DNA of 54,622 nucleotides, taken from assembly GCA_018716115.1 (NCBI GenBank), contig DVKF01000059.1, positions 1 through 54,622 on the forward strand. The letters are read 5' to 3'. The DNA is from Candidatus Alloscybalousia intestinigallinarum (GTDB taxonomy: Bacteria > Bacillota_I > Bacilli_A > RF39 > UBA660). The position numbers were made by a program, and so were the translations under genes. Shown here one piece after another: positions 1 through 7,867 of this stretch. The notes beneath the pieces were generated by a model. That model did no database searches. It saw nothing but the letters and a program-made list of their open reading frames with translations, and was not told where the DNA came from. The stretch's first letter is position 1; each line of letters starts with the position of its first letter.

Positions 1-118
1 AAAATTCACTTTCACTCATAGGCATCGCCCTCACTCCGTATTTATCATACTACGTTCGGCCATACGCTGCAAGCAGCGGGGAAATGCCCTAGAATTTAAA
101 CATGCACTGTATGTTTAA
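1..118. mobile_element. Unidentified sequence at left edge, probable mobile-element end
   Basis: This segment is not part of the acetyltransferase that follows it. Homology of that gene begins abruptly just after this block, where its reading frame meets an in-frame stop. The block contains a GC-rich hairpin (CGCTGC-AA-GCAGCG, about 64-77) followed by GGGGAA, then a long AT-rich inverted repeat. Two hairpins in a short space next to a truncated gene resemble the terminal hairpins of IS200/IS605-type elements, but no transposase is in the window. The identity is inference; a non-transposon rearrangement is possible. Confidence 0.3.
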
Positions 119-121
119 ATT
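93..121. repeat. Perfect 11-bp inverted repeat at the junction
   Basis: The arms AATTTAAACAT and ATGTTTAAATT enclose the 7-nt loop GCACTGT. No U-tract follows on either side, so this is not a standard terminator. It lies exactly at the point where acetyltransferase homology starts, which suggests the terminal hairpin of an inserted element. Confidence 0.6.
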
Positions 122-430
122 TATTATAATCTCTGTATTTTAGATGGGAATCAAGTAACGATTGGTAATCATGTGATGATGGGACCTAATGTTTCTTTGT
201 TTACCCCTAAGCATCCCTTAGATAAGGAAAAAAGAAGAAATCAGATTGAAATCGATCTCCCGATAAAAATTGGCAACGATGTTTGGATTGGAGGAAATGT
301 TGTCATTCTAGCTGGAGTTACCATTGGTAATAATGTAGTGATTGGTGCAGGAAGTGTTGTTACCAAAGATATCCCAGATAATGTTGTTGCGGTGGGTAAT
401 CCTTGTCGAATCATTAAAAAGATGGACTAG
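119..430 (+). pseudogene. Truncated maltose/galactoside O-acetyltransferase (C-terminal part)
   Basis: This is the C-terminal half of a left-handed parallel beta-helix (hexapeptide repeat) acetyltransferase of the Maa/LacA/NodL group, which transfers acetyl from acetyl-CoA to a sugar. The repeats are visible as [20 protein letters not shown] and [13 protein letters not shown], followed by the family's usual ending [13 protein letters not shown]. Homology starts at the family's YNxxILD segment (from about position 122). The N-terminal domain, about 80-90 residues including the catalytic-histidine region upstream, is missing. An in-frame ATG at 173 would give only 85 residues. The 5' part seems to have been lost by insertion of the sequence at the window's left edge. 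It is unlikely to be active. Confidence 0.75.
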
Positions 431-458
431 AAAATAGGAAAAAGCTTCCTATTTTTTA
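431..458. terminator. Rho-independent terminator after acetyltransferase fragment
   Basis: A 10-bp stem (AAAATAGGAA / TTCCTATTTT) with a 5-nt loop is followed by a T-rich run on the plus strand. It overlaps the stop region of the convergent glycosylase gene and may serve both directions. Confidence 0.75.
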
Positions 459-1157
459 TTTTGCTTCCTCCTCTATCTGTTCTTTTCCTCTTATCTTCGT
501 TATTTGTTCCTCTTTCATTATATATTTGATATCTTCGATTGCCTTATCGATATTGAACCGACCATTTCCAATCGGATAGTAGACTGAATAACACTTATAG
601 ACTTGGTTATCGATTTTCTTAGTGAAACATTGTCTTCTCACTTGGGATACAGATATTTTTTCGTTTAAAACGATAGAGCTTACTTGATTTCCAAACAAAA
701 TAATTACTTTAGGGTTAATGAGAGAAATTTCTTTTTCTAATAAATGAAGATATTGTTTAAAGACTTCGTCTGGTAACTCTCTCGCATCGACTTGGGTGCA
801 TTTTGCTAGATTAGTGATAAAATACTTATGTTTTTCCACATCTTGATACACTTCTATTGCGAACTCTTCCGTCCACTCACTCCCCTTTAGTGTCCTTATT
901 TTTTGATAAATCTCTTCATCGACTAAATCTAAGGCATAAAACAAGTCCCAAACGTTCTTCGTTCCAATCCAAGGTGCTTTTAATCCATGCCATGATTTTT
1001 GAGAGGCAATATTTCTACCTGTTGGATTCATGAATACAAAACAAATATCTGGATTTTTACTGTATCCTCCAAAATAAATCGAATCCAATTCTTTCGCCCC
1101 ATATTTTTTCTGTAATTTATCGTATTTCTTCGTTAACTTTATTAATTCTTGATTCAT
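456..1157 (-). CDS. Uracil-DNA glycosylase family protein
   Basis: A cytosolic protein of 233 residues from the preferred start. It belongs to the uracil-DNA glycosylase superfamily, whose members excise uracil (or act on related bases) from DNA. The diagnostic spaced motifs are visible: the N-terminal FMNPTGRN (about residues 42-49, equivalent to the family's G-x-x-P-G segment), the central ITNLAKC (equivalent to TNVVKC), IILFGNQ, and a C-terminal YYPIGNGR at the place of the HPS-x-x-R loop. The ATG at 1157 is preferred over the upstream GTG at 1166, because the GTG lies inside the purine-rich ribosome site. The iron-sulphur cysteines of family 4 are not evident, so the exact subfamily and substrate remain open. 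Convergent with the acetyltransferase remnant. Confidence 0.8.
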   Translation of the reverse strand: MNQELIKLTKKYDKLQKKYGAKELDSIYFGGYSKNPDICFVFMNPTGRNIASQKSWHGLKAPWIGTKNVWDLFYALDLVDEEIYQKIRTLKGSEWTEEFAIEVYQDVEKHKYFITNLAKCTQVDARELPDEVFKQYLHLLEKEISLINPKVIILFGNQVSSIVLNEKISVSQVRRQCFTKKIDNQVYKCYSVYYPIGNGRFNIDKAIEDIKYIMKEEQITKIRGKEQIEEEAK

Positions 1158-1200
1158 ACTTATCACTCTTTTATTTTACTTAGTTATCCTTTTTCTGTAA

Positions 1201-1228
1201 AGAAAAACATCTGAAGTTTATTCAGATG
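1201..1228 (-). terminator. Terminator of the GntR-ABC operon
   Basis: On the minus strand an 8-bp stem CATCTGAA/TTCAGATG with a 5-nt loop is followed by TTTTTCTTT, immediately downstream of the ABC permease stop codon. Confidence 0.8.
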
Positions 1229-1232
1229 CCAG

Positions 1233-1862
1233 TTAAAATTCCTTTTTTTGAACGATTTTTTCAGATATTTTATAAGATATATACAAGATAATTACCATAA
1301 GGAATGGCAAAATAATTAGTAGATAATTATCGAGAAAGTGAATAGCTTCAGTGGATAGAGAAATTTTTATATTCTGAAATAATAGACCGATTAACGCACT
1401 AATTCCAAAGACAAGAACAAGTAGAAATATTCTTCCCTTCTCTATTCCTAATTTAAAGATTAACGGGTACATAATAGATTGAAGAAGAATAATCGCACTC
1501 CAACATCCTAATAATGTAGTGGTAGTTTCTTCTAAGTTTAAATTATGGTTAGCTACGCCAAATAGAATAACCAAGAGATAAGTAAGTAGAATAGCGACTA
1601 ACGATAAGAAAATACTCGCTATATATTTCGCTTTTACGATATTTTTTCTACCATTAGGAAGGGTTACCGCATAACTGTTCCACTTATTATAATCATCGTA
1701 ACTAAAGGTACTTAGAAACATCATCATGGATAGAAAAGCTGGCACAAAGACAAGTATTTGATTACCTTGTAGTCCAATAAAGACAAAAACCAAAACAAAT
1801 AGAACGAGTTGTTTTATATTTTCTTTGATCAACAATAAATCTTTGACAATTAATCCTTTCAT
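1233..1862 (-). CDS. ABC-2 type transporter permease subunit
   Basis: A 209-residue integral membrane protein with about six hydrophobic segments. It begins MKGLIVKDLLLIKENIK, the usual cytoplasmic lead-in of small ABC-2 permeases. It would form the membrane part of an exporter with the ATPase encoded directly upstream; one base separates that stop from this start region, and a GGGGGTAAAG ribosome site lies in the ATPase tail. The gene order GntR regulator - ATPase - permease is typical of YtrA-type operons of Bacillota, often induced by cell-wall-active compounds. The substrate cannot be told from sequence. Confidence 0.85.
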   Translation of the reverse strand: MKGLIVKDLLLIKENIKQLVLFVLVFVFIGLQGNQILVFVPAFLSMMMFLSTFSYDDYNKWNSYAVTLPNGRKNIVKAKYIASIFLSLVAILLTYLLVILFGVANHNLNLEETTTTLLGCWSAIILLQSIMYPLIFKLGIEKGRIFLLVLVFGISALIGLLFQNIKISLSTEAIHFLDNYLLIILPFLMVIILYISYKISEKIVQKKEF

Positions 1863-1863
1863 G

Positions 1864-2715
1864 TTACTTTACCCCCTTAATCATTAATAACATTAATTCT
1901 TCTAAAGTCATTTTATCAACCACAAAATCAGAATATTTCTTTCTCATTTTATCTCTATCTGCGACTAAGAATTCTACATCGTATTTATTTTTCTTATAAC
2001 AGATATAATCTTCTTTTTTTACTTGATCCATTTTATCAGGATCACATTTTAAGATTCCATAGTGATCAATTAATTCTTCACGATCTTTATCTAAAACAAT
2101 TTTTCCTTGGTCAATGAAGACAATCTTATCGGCGACATGTTCTAAATCACTTGTAATATGCGTAGATAAGATAATGGTATGATTTTCATCTTGGATAAAA
2201 TTTAAAAAGATATCTAAGATTTCATTTCTAATGACTGGATCTAGTCCGCTCGTTGCTTCATCTAGAATTAAAATATCTGGATGATGAGATAAGGCAGTAG
2301 CAATTTCTAATTTTTTTCTCATTCCTTTAGATAGTGCTTTTAATGGTTTATCTACTGGTAGAGAAAATTCTTTCAAGTAATTGTAGTATAATTCAGTATC
2401 CCAGTTCTTAGCTATTCCTCTCATCGCTAGTTCGATATCTTTGGCAGTAAGAAGTTCTGGAAAAAACATGTTATCTAAAACCACACCGATGTTTTCTTTT
2501 GTCTTTTCCTCATGATTATCTCTACCGTTAATTTTTATGGTTCCCTCATCCGTTTGAATAATATTTAAAATGGCTTTTAAGAGAGTTGTTTTCCCCGCTC
2601 CATTTTCGCCGATTAAACCAACAATTACGCCTTTAGGAACAGTTAAATCTAACTTTCCGAGTTGAAACTTCTCATCATATTTTTTGACTAAACCTTTTAT
2701 TTCGATCGCATTCAT
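1864..2715 (-). CDS. ABC transporter ATP-binding protein
   Basis: A 283-residue nucleotide-binding subunit. Walker A is GENGAGKTT (residues 36-44), the ABC signature is LSKGMRKK (about 128-135), Walker B is DILILDEATSGLDP (about 147-160), and a switch histidine sits in ILSTHITSDLEHV. The C-terminal 70 residues are a small extra domain of the YhcH/EcsA-like type. The ATG directly abuts the stop of the GntR gene (TAAATG), so translation is probably coupled, with GGGAGTGATG as ribosome site. It powers the permease encoded next; export of a drug or peptide is an inference from operon type. Confidence 0.9.
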   Translation of the reverse strand: MNAIEIKGLVKKYDEKFQLGKLDLTVPKGVIVGLIGENGAGKTTLLKAILNIIQTDEGTIKINGRDNHEEKTKENIGVVLDNMFFPELLTAKDIELAMRGIAKNWDTELYYNYLKEFSLPVDKPLKALSKGMRKKLEIATALSHHPDILILDEATSGLDPVIRNEILDIFLNFIQDENHTIILSTHITSDLEHVADKIVFIDQGKIVLDKDREELIDHYGILKCDPDKMDQVKKEDYICYKKNKYDVEFLVADRDKMRKKYSDFVVDKMTLEELMLLMIKGVK

Positions 2716-3093
2716 TTATTCATCACTCCCATAGAATATTTTTACTAATTCGATAATCTCTTCCTGTTTAATTTGAAACTTTTCCGCAATATCGACAATT
2801 TTTCCCATATAACTCTCGATTTCTTTTTGGGCTTGTTCTTTGGCTAGTTCTGTATTTTTGGGTGCTACAAAGGTCCCCTTTCCTTGACGAGATACAATAT
2901 AGCCTTCATTTTCTAGCTCATCGTATGCTTTTTTTATTGTCATGACACTGATTTTAATATCTTGAGCCAAATTTCTAATCGATGGCAGGGCTTCATCTTC
3001 TTGAAGCTCATTATTTAAGATCTGTTCAATAATTGCCTGTTTAATCTGTTCGTAAATCGGAATAGAGCTACTATTACTAATAATGATTTTCAT
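2716..3093 (-). CDS. GntR-family (YtrA-type) transcriptional regulator
   Basis: A 125-residue repressor with an N-terminal winged helix-turn-helix: PIYEQIKQAII, then LPSIRNLAQDIKISVMTIKKAYDELENEGYI and the wing SRQGKGTFVA. A short C-terminal helical tail follows instead of an effector domain, as in the YtrA subfamily. The start MKIIISNSS at 3093 is chosen because AAAGGGGCGA lies just upstream. A longer reading from 3147 would run through the promoter/operator and is rejected. It probably represses its own operon by binding the dyad that covers the promoter. Confidence 0.88.
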   Translation of the reverse strand: MKIIISNSSSIPIYEQIKQAIIEQILNNELQEDEALPSIRNLAQDIKISVMTIKKAYDELENEGYIVSRQGKGTFVAPKNTELAKEQAQKEIESYMGKIVDIAEKFQIKQEEIIELVKIFYGSDE

Positions 3094-3110
3094 CGTTATC
3101 GCCCCTTTCG

Positions 3111-3147
3111 TGTTATACAGTATATAACAGTATATAACATTTGTCAA
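3111..3147 (-). promoter_or_regulatory. Promoter with overlapping GntR operator
   Basis: On the minus strand TTGACA (3142-3147) and TATACT (3119-3124) are separated by exactly 17 bp, a near-consensus sigma-A promoter. Overlapping it is the dyad TGTTATA-CAGTA-TATAACA (3111-3129), followed by one more TATAACA half-site ending at 3139. This fits autoregulation by the GntR protein encoded 20 bases downstream. Confidence 0.8.
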
Positions 3148-3220
3148 CTAGATATGTCTATAATTTATTTTTTTCTATGAAAGATTAAGTTTTTGGGTAT
3201 ACTAGGATTGGTGATTCATC

Positions 3221-4201
3221 ATGAAAATTAGATTAGGTTATGTCGCGATTTCTCTTACCCTAAATGATTATATTCATTATAAAACGCTCTCTTTTAGTCA
3301 GTATCAAAAATTAGGAACAGAAAAAGCTAATGTAAAATTAACCGAAATCATCCTCGATAATCTTACAGTATTAGAAAATATTCTTCGCTATAATGTGAAA
3401 AATGGCATTTATTTTTATCGATTGAGTCAGAATATGATTCCCCTTGCGACACATCCTGAAGTTGACTTTGACTATATTACCCCTTTTCTTACGAAATGGA
3501 AAAGAATTGGCCAATGGATTAAACGTCATCAAATCCGAGTCGATTTTCACCCCGATCAATTTTGTGTATTAAATAGTCATCGTCAAGAAGTCGTTACTAG
3601 TAGTATAAAAATACTAGAATTTATCTATGCCATTTATCAGGCACTAGGAATCGATAATGGGAAAGTCGTTCTTCATATCGGTAGTTCAGTGATAGGGAAA
3701 AAAGAAAGTATTGAACGCTTTAAGAAAAACTTTTTTCAACTTCCCTTACCTCTTCAACAGATGATTTTATTAGAAAATGACGATAAGATCTATACAATCG
3801 AAGATACGCTAGCTTTATGTGAAGAATTACATCTACAAATGGTTCTTGATTATCATCATTATCGTTGTAATCACACTCAATATAACTTAGATCACTTTCT
3901 ATCACGTATTTTAGCGACTTGGAAAGAAAGTGGTTATCCTCCTAAAGTTCATTTTTCTTCTCCCAAAAGTAAACAAGAAAAACGTGCCCATAGTTTTTAT
4001 CTCGACTATAAGTCTTTTGTCCAATTTTTGGAAGTCATAAAAAAATATCCCTATGACGTGGATATTATGTTAGAGTGTAAAGGAAAAGATGAAGCACTCT
4101 TTCGGTTAGTAAGACAGTTAAAATTCTTATATCCTGTAAAGTTTTTTAAACAAGCGGTTTTTACTCTTACTGAAGATAGCCAAGAAAAAAACAGTCATTA
4201 A
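3221..4201 (+). CDS. uvsE: UV DNA damage endonuclease UvsE/UVDE
   Basis: A 326-residue TIM-barrel endonuclease that nicks DNA 5' to UV photoproducts and other lesions, starting alternative excision repair. The family signature is clear: start MKIRLGYVAI, HPDQFCVLNSHR (from residue 110), LHIGSS (from 151), ENDD (from 185) and DYHHYRCN (210-217). These are the metal-ligand His/Glu/Asp positions of the three-metal site. The length matches the family. The stop codon overlaps the stop of the convergent LysM gene. No neighbour belongs to the same pathway except perhaps the glycosylase-like gene 2 kb away. Confidence 0.93.
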   Translation: MKIRLGYVAISLTLNDYIHYKTLSFSQYQKLGTEKANVKLTEIILDNLTVLENILRYNVKNGIYFYRLSQNMIPLATHPEVDFDYITPFLTKWKRIGQWIKRHQIRVDFHPDQFCVLNSHRQEVVTSSIKILEFIYAIYQALGIDNGKVVLHIGSSVIGKKESIERFKKNFFQLPLPLQQMILLENDDKIYTIEDTLALCEELHLQMVLDYHHYRCNHTQYNLDHFLSRILATWKESGYPPKVHFSSPKSKQEKRAHSFYLDYKSFVQFLEVIKKYPYDVDIMLECKGKDEALFRLVRQLKFLYPVKFFKQAVFTLTEDSQEKNSH

Positions 4202-4686
4202 CTGTTTAGTCCCTTTTCTGGATCCTTTGGTTCGTTTCTTTTTCGATAGGCAATCAACTGTTCTGGTAAAAGATAGATTTTAGGGTTATAGACAAAAATT
4301 TCTTCTCGATTGGTACCTAACTTATCGATAATGGTTTGAATCGTATCGCCATCTTTCGTAATATAAACCTGTACCCCTTCTTCTGGCACTAACAACCGTT
4401 GTTCTGGGTAAATGTATTCATTGATTTCTAAACCGTTTAATTCTGAGAGATCTTTTACACTGATATTGTAGCGTTTCGCTATCTCATAGAGATTATCTCC
4501 TTTTTTAACAGTATAATGAGTAAAACCAAGTGGTGCCTTCTCTTCAGGAATGATTAACTCCAAGCCTGGTTCTAGATAATAGACATTTTCTAAATTATTC
4601 TGATTAATCAAGTCAACGATACTAATATTATATTTCTTCGCAATCGTTGCGATGTTGTCTCCTTCTTTTACGATATATGTCTCCAT
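4198..4686 (-). CDS. Triple LysM domain protein, SafA/spore-coat-like
   Basis: A 162-residue protein built almost entirely of LysM peptidoglycan- or chitin-binding modules: YIVKEGDNIATIAKKYNIS (from residue 4), YTVKKGDNLYEIAKRYNIS (from about 57) and a divergent third, YITKDGDTIQTIIDKLG (from about 108). No signal peptide is present. LysM proteins without export signals in this phylum are commonly spore-coat or cortex proteins made inside the mother cell (SafA, SpoVID, YkzQ types), so that role is inferred. Its ribosome site AGGAGGTAAAG can be folded into a perfect hairpin (separate entry). Overlaps uvsE tail to tail. Confidence 0.8.
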   Translation of the reverse strand: METYIVKEGDNIATIAKKYNISIVDLINQNNLENVYYLEPGLELIIPEEKAPLGFTHYTVKKGDNLYEIAKRYNISVKDLSELNGLEINEYIYPEQRLLVPEEGVQVYITKDGDTIQTIIDKLGTNREEIFVYNPKIYLLPEQLIAYRKRNEPKDPEKGLNS

Positions 4687-4688
4687 TT

Positions 4689-4725
4689 CTTTACCTCCTA
4701 TATTAATATATTCAAGGAGGTAAAG
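4689..4725 (-). promoter_or_regulatory. Hairpin that sequesters the LysM gene's ribosome site
   Basis: In the minus-strand transcript CTTTACCTCC pairs perfectly (10 bp) with GGAGGTAAAG, with a 17-nt AT-rich loop between. The 3' arm is the Shine-Dalgarno sequence lying 2-3 bases before the start codon. In RNA this would block translation initiation; as DNA it could instead be a protein-binding dyad. Confidence 0.55.
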
Positions 4726-4727
4726 AA

Positions 4728-4768
4728 AAACACTCTAAGTTTAAGTGTGAACTTGAGTGTTTATTTTT
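4728..4768. terminator. Bidirectional-looking terminator between LysM and membrane protein genes
   Basis: A stem AACACTC(T)AAGTT / AACTTGAGTGTT has T-runs on both sides: TTTTTCTTT on the minus strand and TTTATTTTTT on the plus strand. It ends transcription of the minus-strand gene that stops at 4780. Confidence 0.8.
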
Positions 4769-4779
4769 TGATTAGAAAT

Positions 4780-6036
4780 TTATTTTTCTGAAGACGCTTT
4801 ATATACTGCGATACGATTATTATCGTTATATCTTAATTCATCGTTTTGAAGAATTAATCTTTTTCCATAATTCTCGTTATAGTAATAAAGGCTATTGTCA
4901 ATTAGGAAATAGAATGTATCCTGATTAAAGATTACTTCTTTTGTATCTAGTTGTTGAAATAGTAAAATCGGTAGACTTAAATCTCGTTTACTTAAACGGT
5001 AGAAATTACCATCTGCTGTATAGTAATAATAATCGGTTTCATTTTCATAAGTCATAACTGGATTTTTGGAAGCAATTTCAGGAATATCACTATAATCCTT
5101 TTGAAATTTTTTCTCATCGACTAAGTCATAAATATTGACGGTCTCCCAACTACCATTATACATTTGACCATTTAAATCTGTATTTCCAATTACTCGATAT
5201 TGTTTTTTCTCAGGATTGATTTCTAATTGTACTAGGTTATCTTTATCCATATAGTAAAGTTTACCATCTACGATACCATTAATATAGGTATCCTGTGACA
5301 TTGTTCGCTCTAAATTAAGACGATCTGTTTTATTTTCGACGATATCGTAAATTACTAATTCCTGAAAATCAAATACATTTTGATTATAATAGACAGGTAT
5401 AATATAATATTTACCAACTAAAGCACCATGAGTATTTTCGTATTTTTCATAAGAAGATAAGCTTTGTTCTAATGCACTATCTTTTTTGATTATCTCTAGA
5501 TTTTGGTAATTCCAAATCGTAATATAATCATTATCTAACAAATTATCTTTATAGACGGTAGAAGTTGTTGTCTTCTCTCCGGTAGTGGTTGATTCTTGCC
5601 AAGATGGATTCTGATACCCTTTTTCTTTTAATGTATTTACTAATTCTTGCGCTACAGGATTAGTCTTTTGTGCTTCATAAGAATATAGGACTCCTCCACT
5701 ACTACATTCGATATTGTGATCATTATCTTCTTTACCAAAGACTGGGAAAACACACATCGTTCCATCACGATTAATTAATTCGATATCTTCAATAATTTGT
5801 TTTCTTTTATTAAAATTATTTTTTATTGTATATCCAAACTGATAATCTCCTGTTGTAATATTAATGTAATATGTGTCATTGTTGCTTTTATTGTAGAACT
5901 CTTGAATATCAAAAGTAAGTTCGCCTTTACTGATCTGATAGTTTGCTTCATGATCTTGTTTAAAATAAACAATCGCATACTGAGCGATAAAAAATAATAA
6001 AAGCAGTAAGATACAAACAGATATTGCTCGTTTCAC
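4780..6036 (-). CDS. Membrane-anchored extracytoplasmic protein of unknown function
   Basis: About 418 residues from the GTG start. A short basic N-terminus and one hydrophobic segment (AISVCILLLLLFFIAQYAIVYF) are followed by a long tyrosine- and asparagine-rich extracellular part. This part has recurrent beta-strand-like stretches such as NETDYYYYTADGNFYRLS and GKLYYMDKDNLVQLEI, reminiscent of propeller or DUF5050-like repeat proteins. I do not recognise the family. GTG at 6036 (AGGAAGG eight bases upstream) is preferred: a longer reading from a TTG at 6069 would start upstream of the -10 box. Monocistronic, with its own promoter and terminator. Confidence 0.75.
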   Translation of the reverse strand: MKRAISVCILLLLLFFIAQYAIVYFKQDHEANYQISKGELTFDIQEFYNKSNNDTYYINITTGDYQFGYTIKNNFNKRKQIIEDIELINRDGTMCVFPVFGKEDNDHNIECSSGGVLYSYEAQKTNPVAQELVNTLKEKGYQNPSWQESTTTGEKTTTSTVYKDNLLDNDYITIWNYQNLEIIKKDSALEQSLSSYEKYENTHGALVGKYYIIPVYYNQNVFDFQELVIYDIVENKTDRLNLERTMSQDTYINGIVDGKLYYMDKDNLVQLEINPEKKQYRVIGNTDLNGQMYNGSWETVNIYDLVDEKKFQKDYSDIPEIASKNPVMTYENETDYYYYTADGNFYRLSKRDLSLPILLFQQLDTKEVIFNQDTFYFLIDNSLYYYNENYGKRLILQNDELRYNDNNRIAVYKASSEK

Positions 6037-6057
6037 TTCATACACCTTCCTATTTTT

Positions 6058-6086
6058 ATTATATCTCAAAATAGGATTTTCACCAA
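6058..6086 (-). promoter_or_regulatory. Promoter of the membrane-anchored protein gene
   Basis: On the minus strand TTGGTG (6081-6086), a 17-bp spacer and TATAAT (6058-6063) lie about 20 bases upstream of the GTG start. Its position also rules out the longer TTG-initiated reading frame. Confidence 0.65.
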
Positions 6087-6113
6087 GAAATTTTTTGAAC
6101 TCATCTTAAAATA

Positions 6114-6165
6114 GAAAAAAGTACTAATCTCAAATTGATTCTTGAGAATTTAGTACTTTTTTTTG
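6114..6165. terminator. Terminator at the end of the PH-domain gene
   Basis: AAAAAGTACTAA pairs with TTAGTACTTTTT, with an inner CTCAA/TTGAG pairing. T-runs flank both arms, so it can act in either direction. The last codons of the PH-domain gene lie inside the hairpin. Confidence 0.75.
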
Positions 6166-6576
6166 TTCGCTCATGTAAGTTCCGATCATCTTTTCTATTT
6201 CGGGAAGAGCAGCTTTATCGAGATTAGACAAAGTAATATATTCTTTGACGGTATCGATATGAATTTTTCCCCAGATGATGCCGGATAATACTTTTAGATC
6301 ATTAAATAGATCAGGAGTAATGGAATCGAAGAAATAGCCAAATACAACTCTTTTTCTACCAATAATCAATCTTTCACTTGTTAAGGCTAAAACAGCGGTA
6401 GTGAAAATATCGAATGGATTATTATTCTTTTGCGCAACGAATACATAAAGCACCTCTTCGTTAGGGCGCAAATACTTTTCAATGATTTTAGCATTTTTCT
6501 TTAACCGCCACGCAATTGTCATAGGATACTTTTTCTTAAACGCTTTTGCTTTTTCGTAGATATTTCCAGATTCCAT
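6130..6576 (-). CDS. Small bacterial PH-domain protein
   Basis: A 148-residue soluble protein. The segment LRPNEEVLYVFVAQ ... TAVLALTSERLIIGRKRVVFGYFFDSITPDLF is the characteristic strand order of short bacterial PH (YvbH/bPH) domains. This is followed by an atypical loop and the closing IHIDTVKEYITLSNLDKAALPEIEKMIGTYM helix. PH-like domains mediate protein or membrane association; no enzymatic role is expected. It lies 17 bp after the thioredoxin-like gene on the same strand and may be cotranscribed with it. Confidence 0.7.
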   Translation of the reverse strand: MESGNIYEKAKAFKKKYPMTIAWRLKKNAKIIEKYLRPNEEVLYVFVAQKNNNPFDIFTTAVLALTSERLIIGRKRVVFGYFFDSITPDLFNDLKVLSGIIWGKIHIDTVKEYITLSNLDKAALPEIEKMIGTYMSEQKKVLNSQESI

Positions 6577-6592
6577 TTTCTCACTCCTTTAC

Positions 6593-7162
6593 TTATTCAC
6601 TTTCACTAATAAAGCCATATTCTGTTAGCAATGAAATAAGGCCACTTATACCACGAGCACCTTGATCGACACTAGTAACTTCGCCATTTTCGAACACGAT
6701 AAATGTTGGTGTTCCGAATCCAGCTAGACTCTCATGCAATGAAGTTAGATCGCTGTATTCATCATTGGTTAACGCATTAACATCTAAGTAATATACGTTA
6801 ACATCAGGATATTGATAAAGAACATACTCTAGTATTGGACGTTGATAATTACACCAACTACAAGTAGCACTTCCTAAGAAAATAATTCTCTTTTCATTAT
6901 TTTCCATTGCTTCTTTCATCTCACTATACGTGATCGATGGGATTTCTCTTGTTTCTCCTTCCGGAAGAACTTCTCCACTTTCTAGCAATGGATTTGATGC
7001 TGTTTCGTCTGTTGTTCCACCACTTGCTGCATCAACTGGTGTTTTATCGTTAGAACGATCTCCCGTATTTTCGGAAACAAAGTATCCAGCGAATAAAAAG
7101 ACGATAACACCTAGTACTACTATTGCTATATTCTTTGCTTTATCTTGATTTACTTTTGTCAT
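6593..7162 (-). CDS. Membrane-anchored thioredoxin-like protein
   Basis: A 189-residue protein with a single N-terminal membrane helix (residues 11-30), a Ser/Thr/Asp-rich linker and an extracytoplasmic thioredoxin fold. The redox motif is CSWC (101-104) in FLGSATCSWCNYQRP, and the cis-proline loop is GTPTFIVF. The fold resembles the bacteriocin-accessory/PedC-like thioredoxins of Bacillota that help disulphide formation or reduction outside the cell. AGGAGGTAAAT precedes the ATG. The SNase-type nuclease gene lies 31 bp upstream on the same strand, so both probably function at the cell surface. Confidence 0.82.
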   Translation of the reverse strand: MTKVNQDKAKNIAIVVLGVIVFLFAGYFVSENTGDRSNDKTPVDAASGGTTDETASNPLLESGEVLPEGETREIPSITYSEMKEAMENNEKRIIFLGSATCSWCNYQRPILEYVLYQYPDVNVYYLDVNALTNDEYSDLTSLHESLAGFGTPTFIVFENGEVTSVDQGARGISGLISLLTEYGFISESE

Positions 7163-7193
7163 ATTTACCTCCTATTTTTTGCTTTCTTGGTTA

Positions 7194-7856
7194 TTATAAC
7201 ATACTTTCTATCCAATTGACGATATTTTCTAGAAATTTGTCGATTAAATCGAATATTTTTCCAAGAAGATTATCAAAGAACTCTTGAATTACGTTCTTTT
7301 CTTTATCTTTTTTCTCTTTCTTTTCCTCTTTCGTTGTTTCTTTTTCATTTTCTGTTGAACTTTCTTCTTCACTAGTTGGTGTCTCGCCACTCCACTGTCC
7401 AACTTTATTCGCTTTGGCGACAGCTTCAGCATCCTGTAAAAGTGAAGTGTATTGATAATCATCGTATAAGTATGCTACTTCCGCAAGTCCTTTTTCGATT
7501 AAAGATTGTTGAAGTAAAACGCCATCTACCCATACCCAAGCCAAAGTTCTTCCGTATTTATCTTCTTTATCACTGTTATCATCATACTCTAGTTTAATTT
7601 CCTTGGCATTGGTCAATGTCTCACAAGTATAGTTACTTGCCTCTTTTCCATAGGCCTCTACTTCTTTTGTTGGATGAACAGTTTCTGGCGTATCTACCGC
7701 TAAAAATCTCGTTTTATAAACCGTACCAGTACTCGTTTTAAAATTAGCGGTATCACCATCTACACATTTATCTAAGGTGACAATTTCTGTCTCTCCCGCA
7801 AAAACAAGAGAAGGTATCATCATCAAACAAAATAAAAATCCTATATACTTCTTCAT
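7194..7856 (-). CDS. Secreted thermonuclease (staphylococcal nuclease-like)
   Basis: About 220 residues with a clear signal peptide (MKKYIGFLFCLMMIPSLVFA). An SNase OB-fold follows: VDGDTANF, TRFLAVDTPETVHP (supplying catalytic Arg and Glu), KYGRTLAWVWVDG (second Arg), and LLQQSLIEKGLAEVAY with the closing QDAEAVAKANKVGQWS. It degrades extracellular DNA and RNA in a calcium-dependent way. After the domain comes a highly charged Glu/Lys/Thr linker and an unusual amphipathic C-terminal helix (FFDNLLGKIFDLIDKFL and on), perhaps a surface or membrane attachment. ATG at 7856 is chosen over GTG at 7865 because the GTG is part of the AGAGGTG ribosome site. Confidence 0.88.
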   Translation of the reverse strand: MKKYIGFLFCLMMIPSLVFAGETEIVTLDKCVDGDTANFKTSTGTVYKTRFLAVDTPETVHPTKEVEAYGKEASNYTCETLTNAKEIKLEYDDNSDKEDKYGRTLAWVWVDGVLLQQSLIEKGLAEVAYLYDDYQYTSLLQDAEAVAKANKVGQWSGETPTSEEESSTENEKETTKEEKKEKKDKEKNVIQEFFDNLLGKIFDLIDKFLENIVNWIESML

Positions 7857-7867
7857 ACTACACACCT

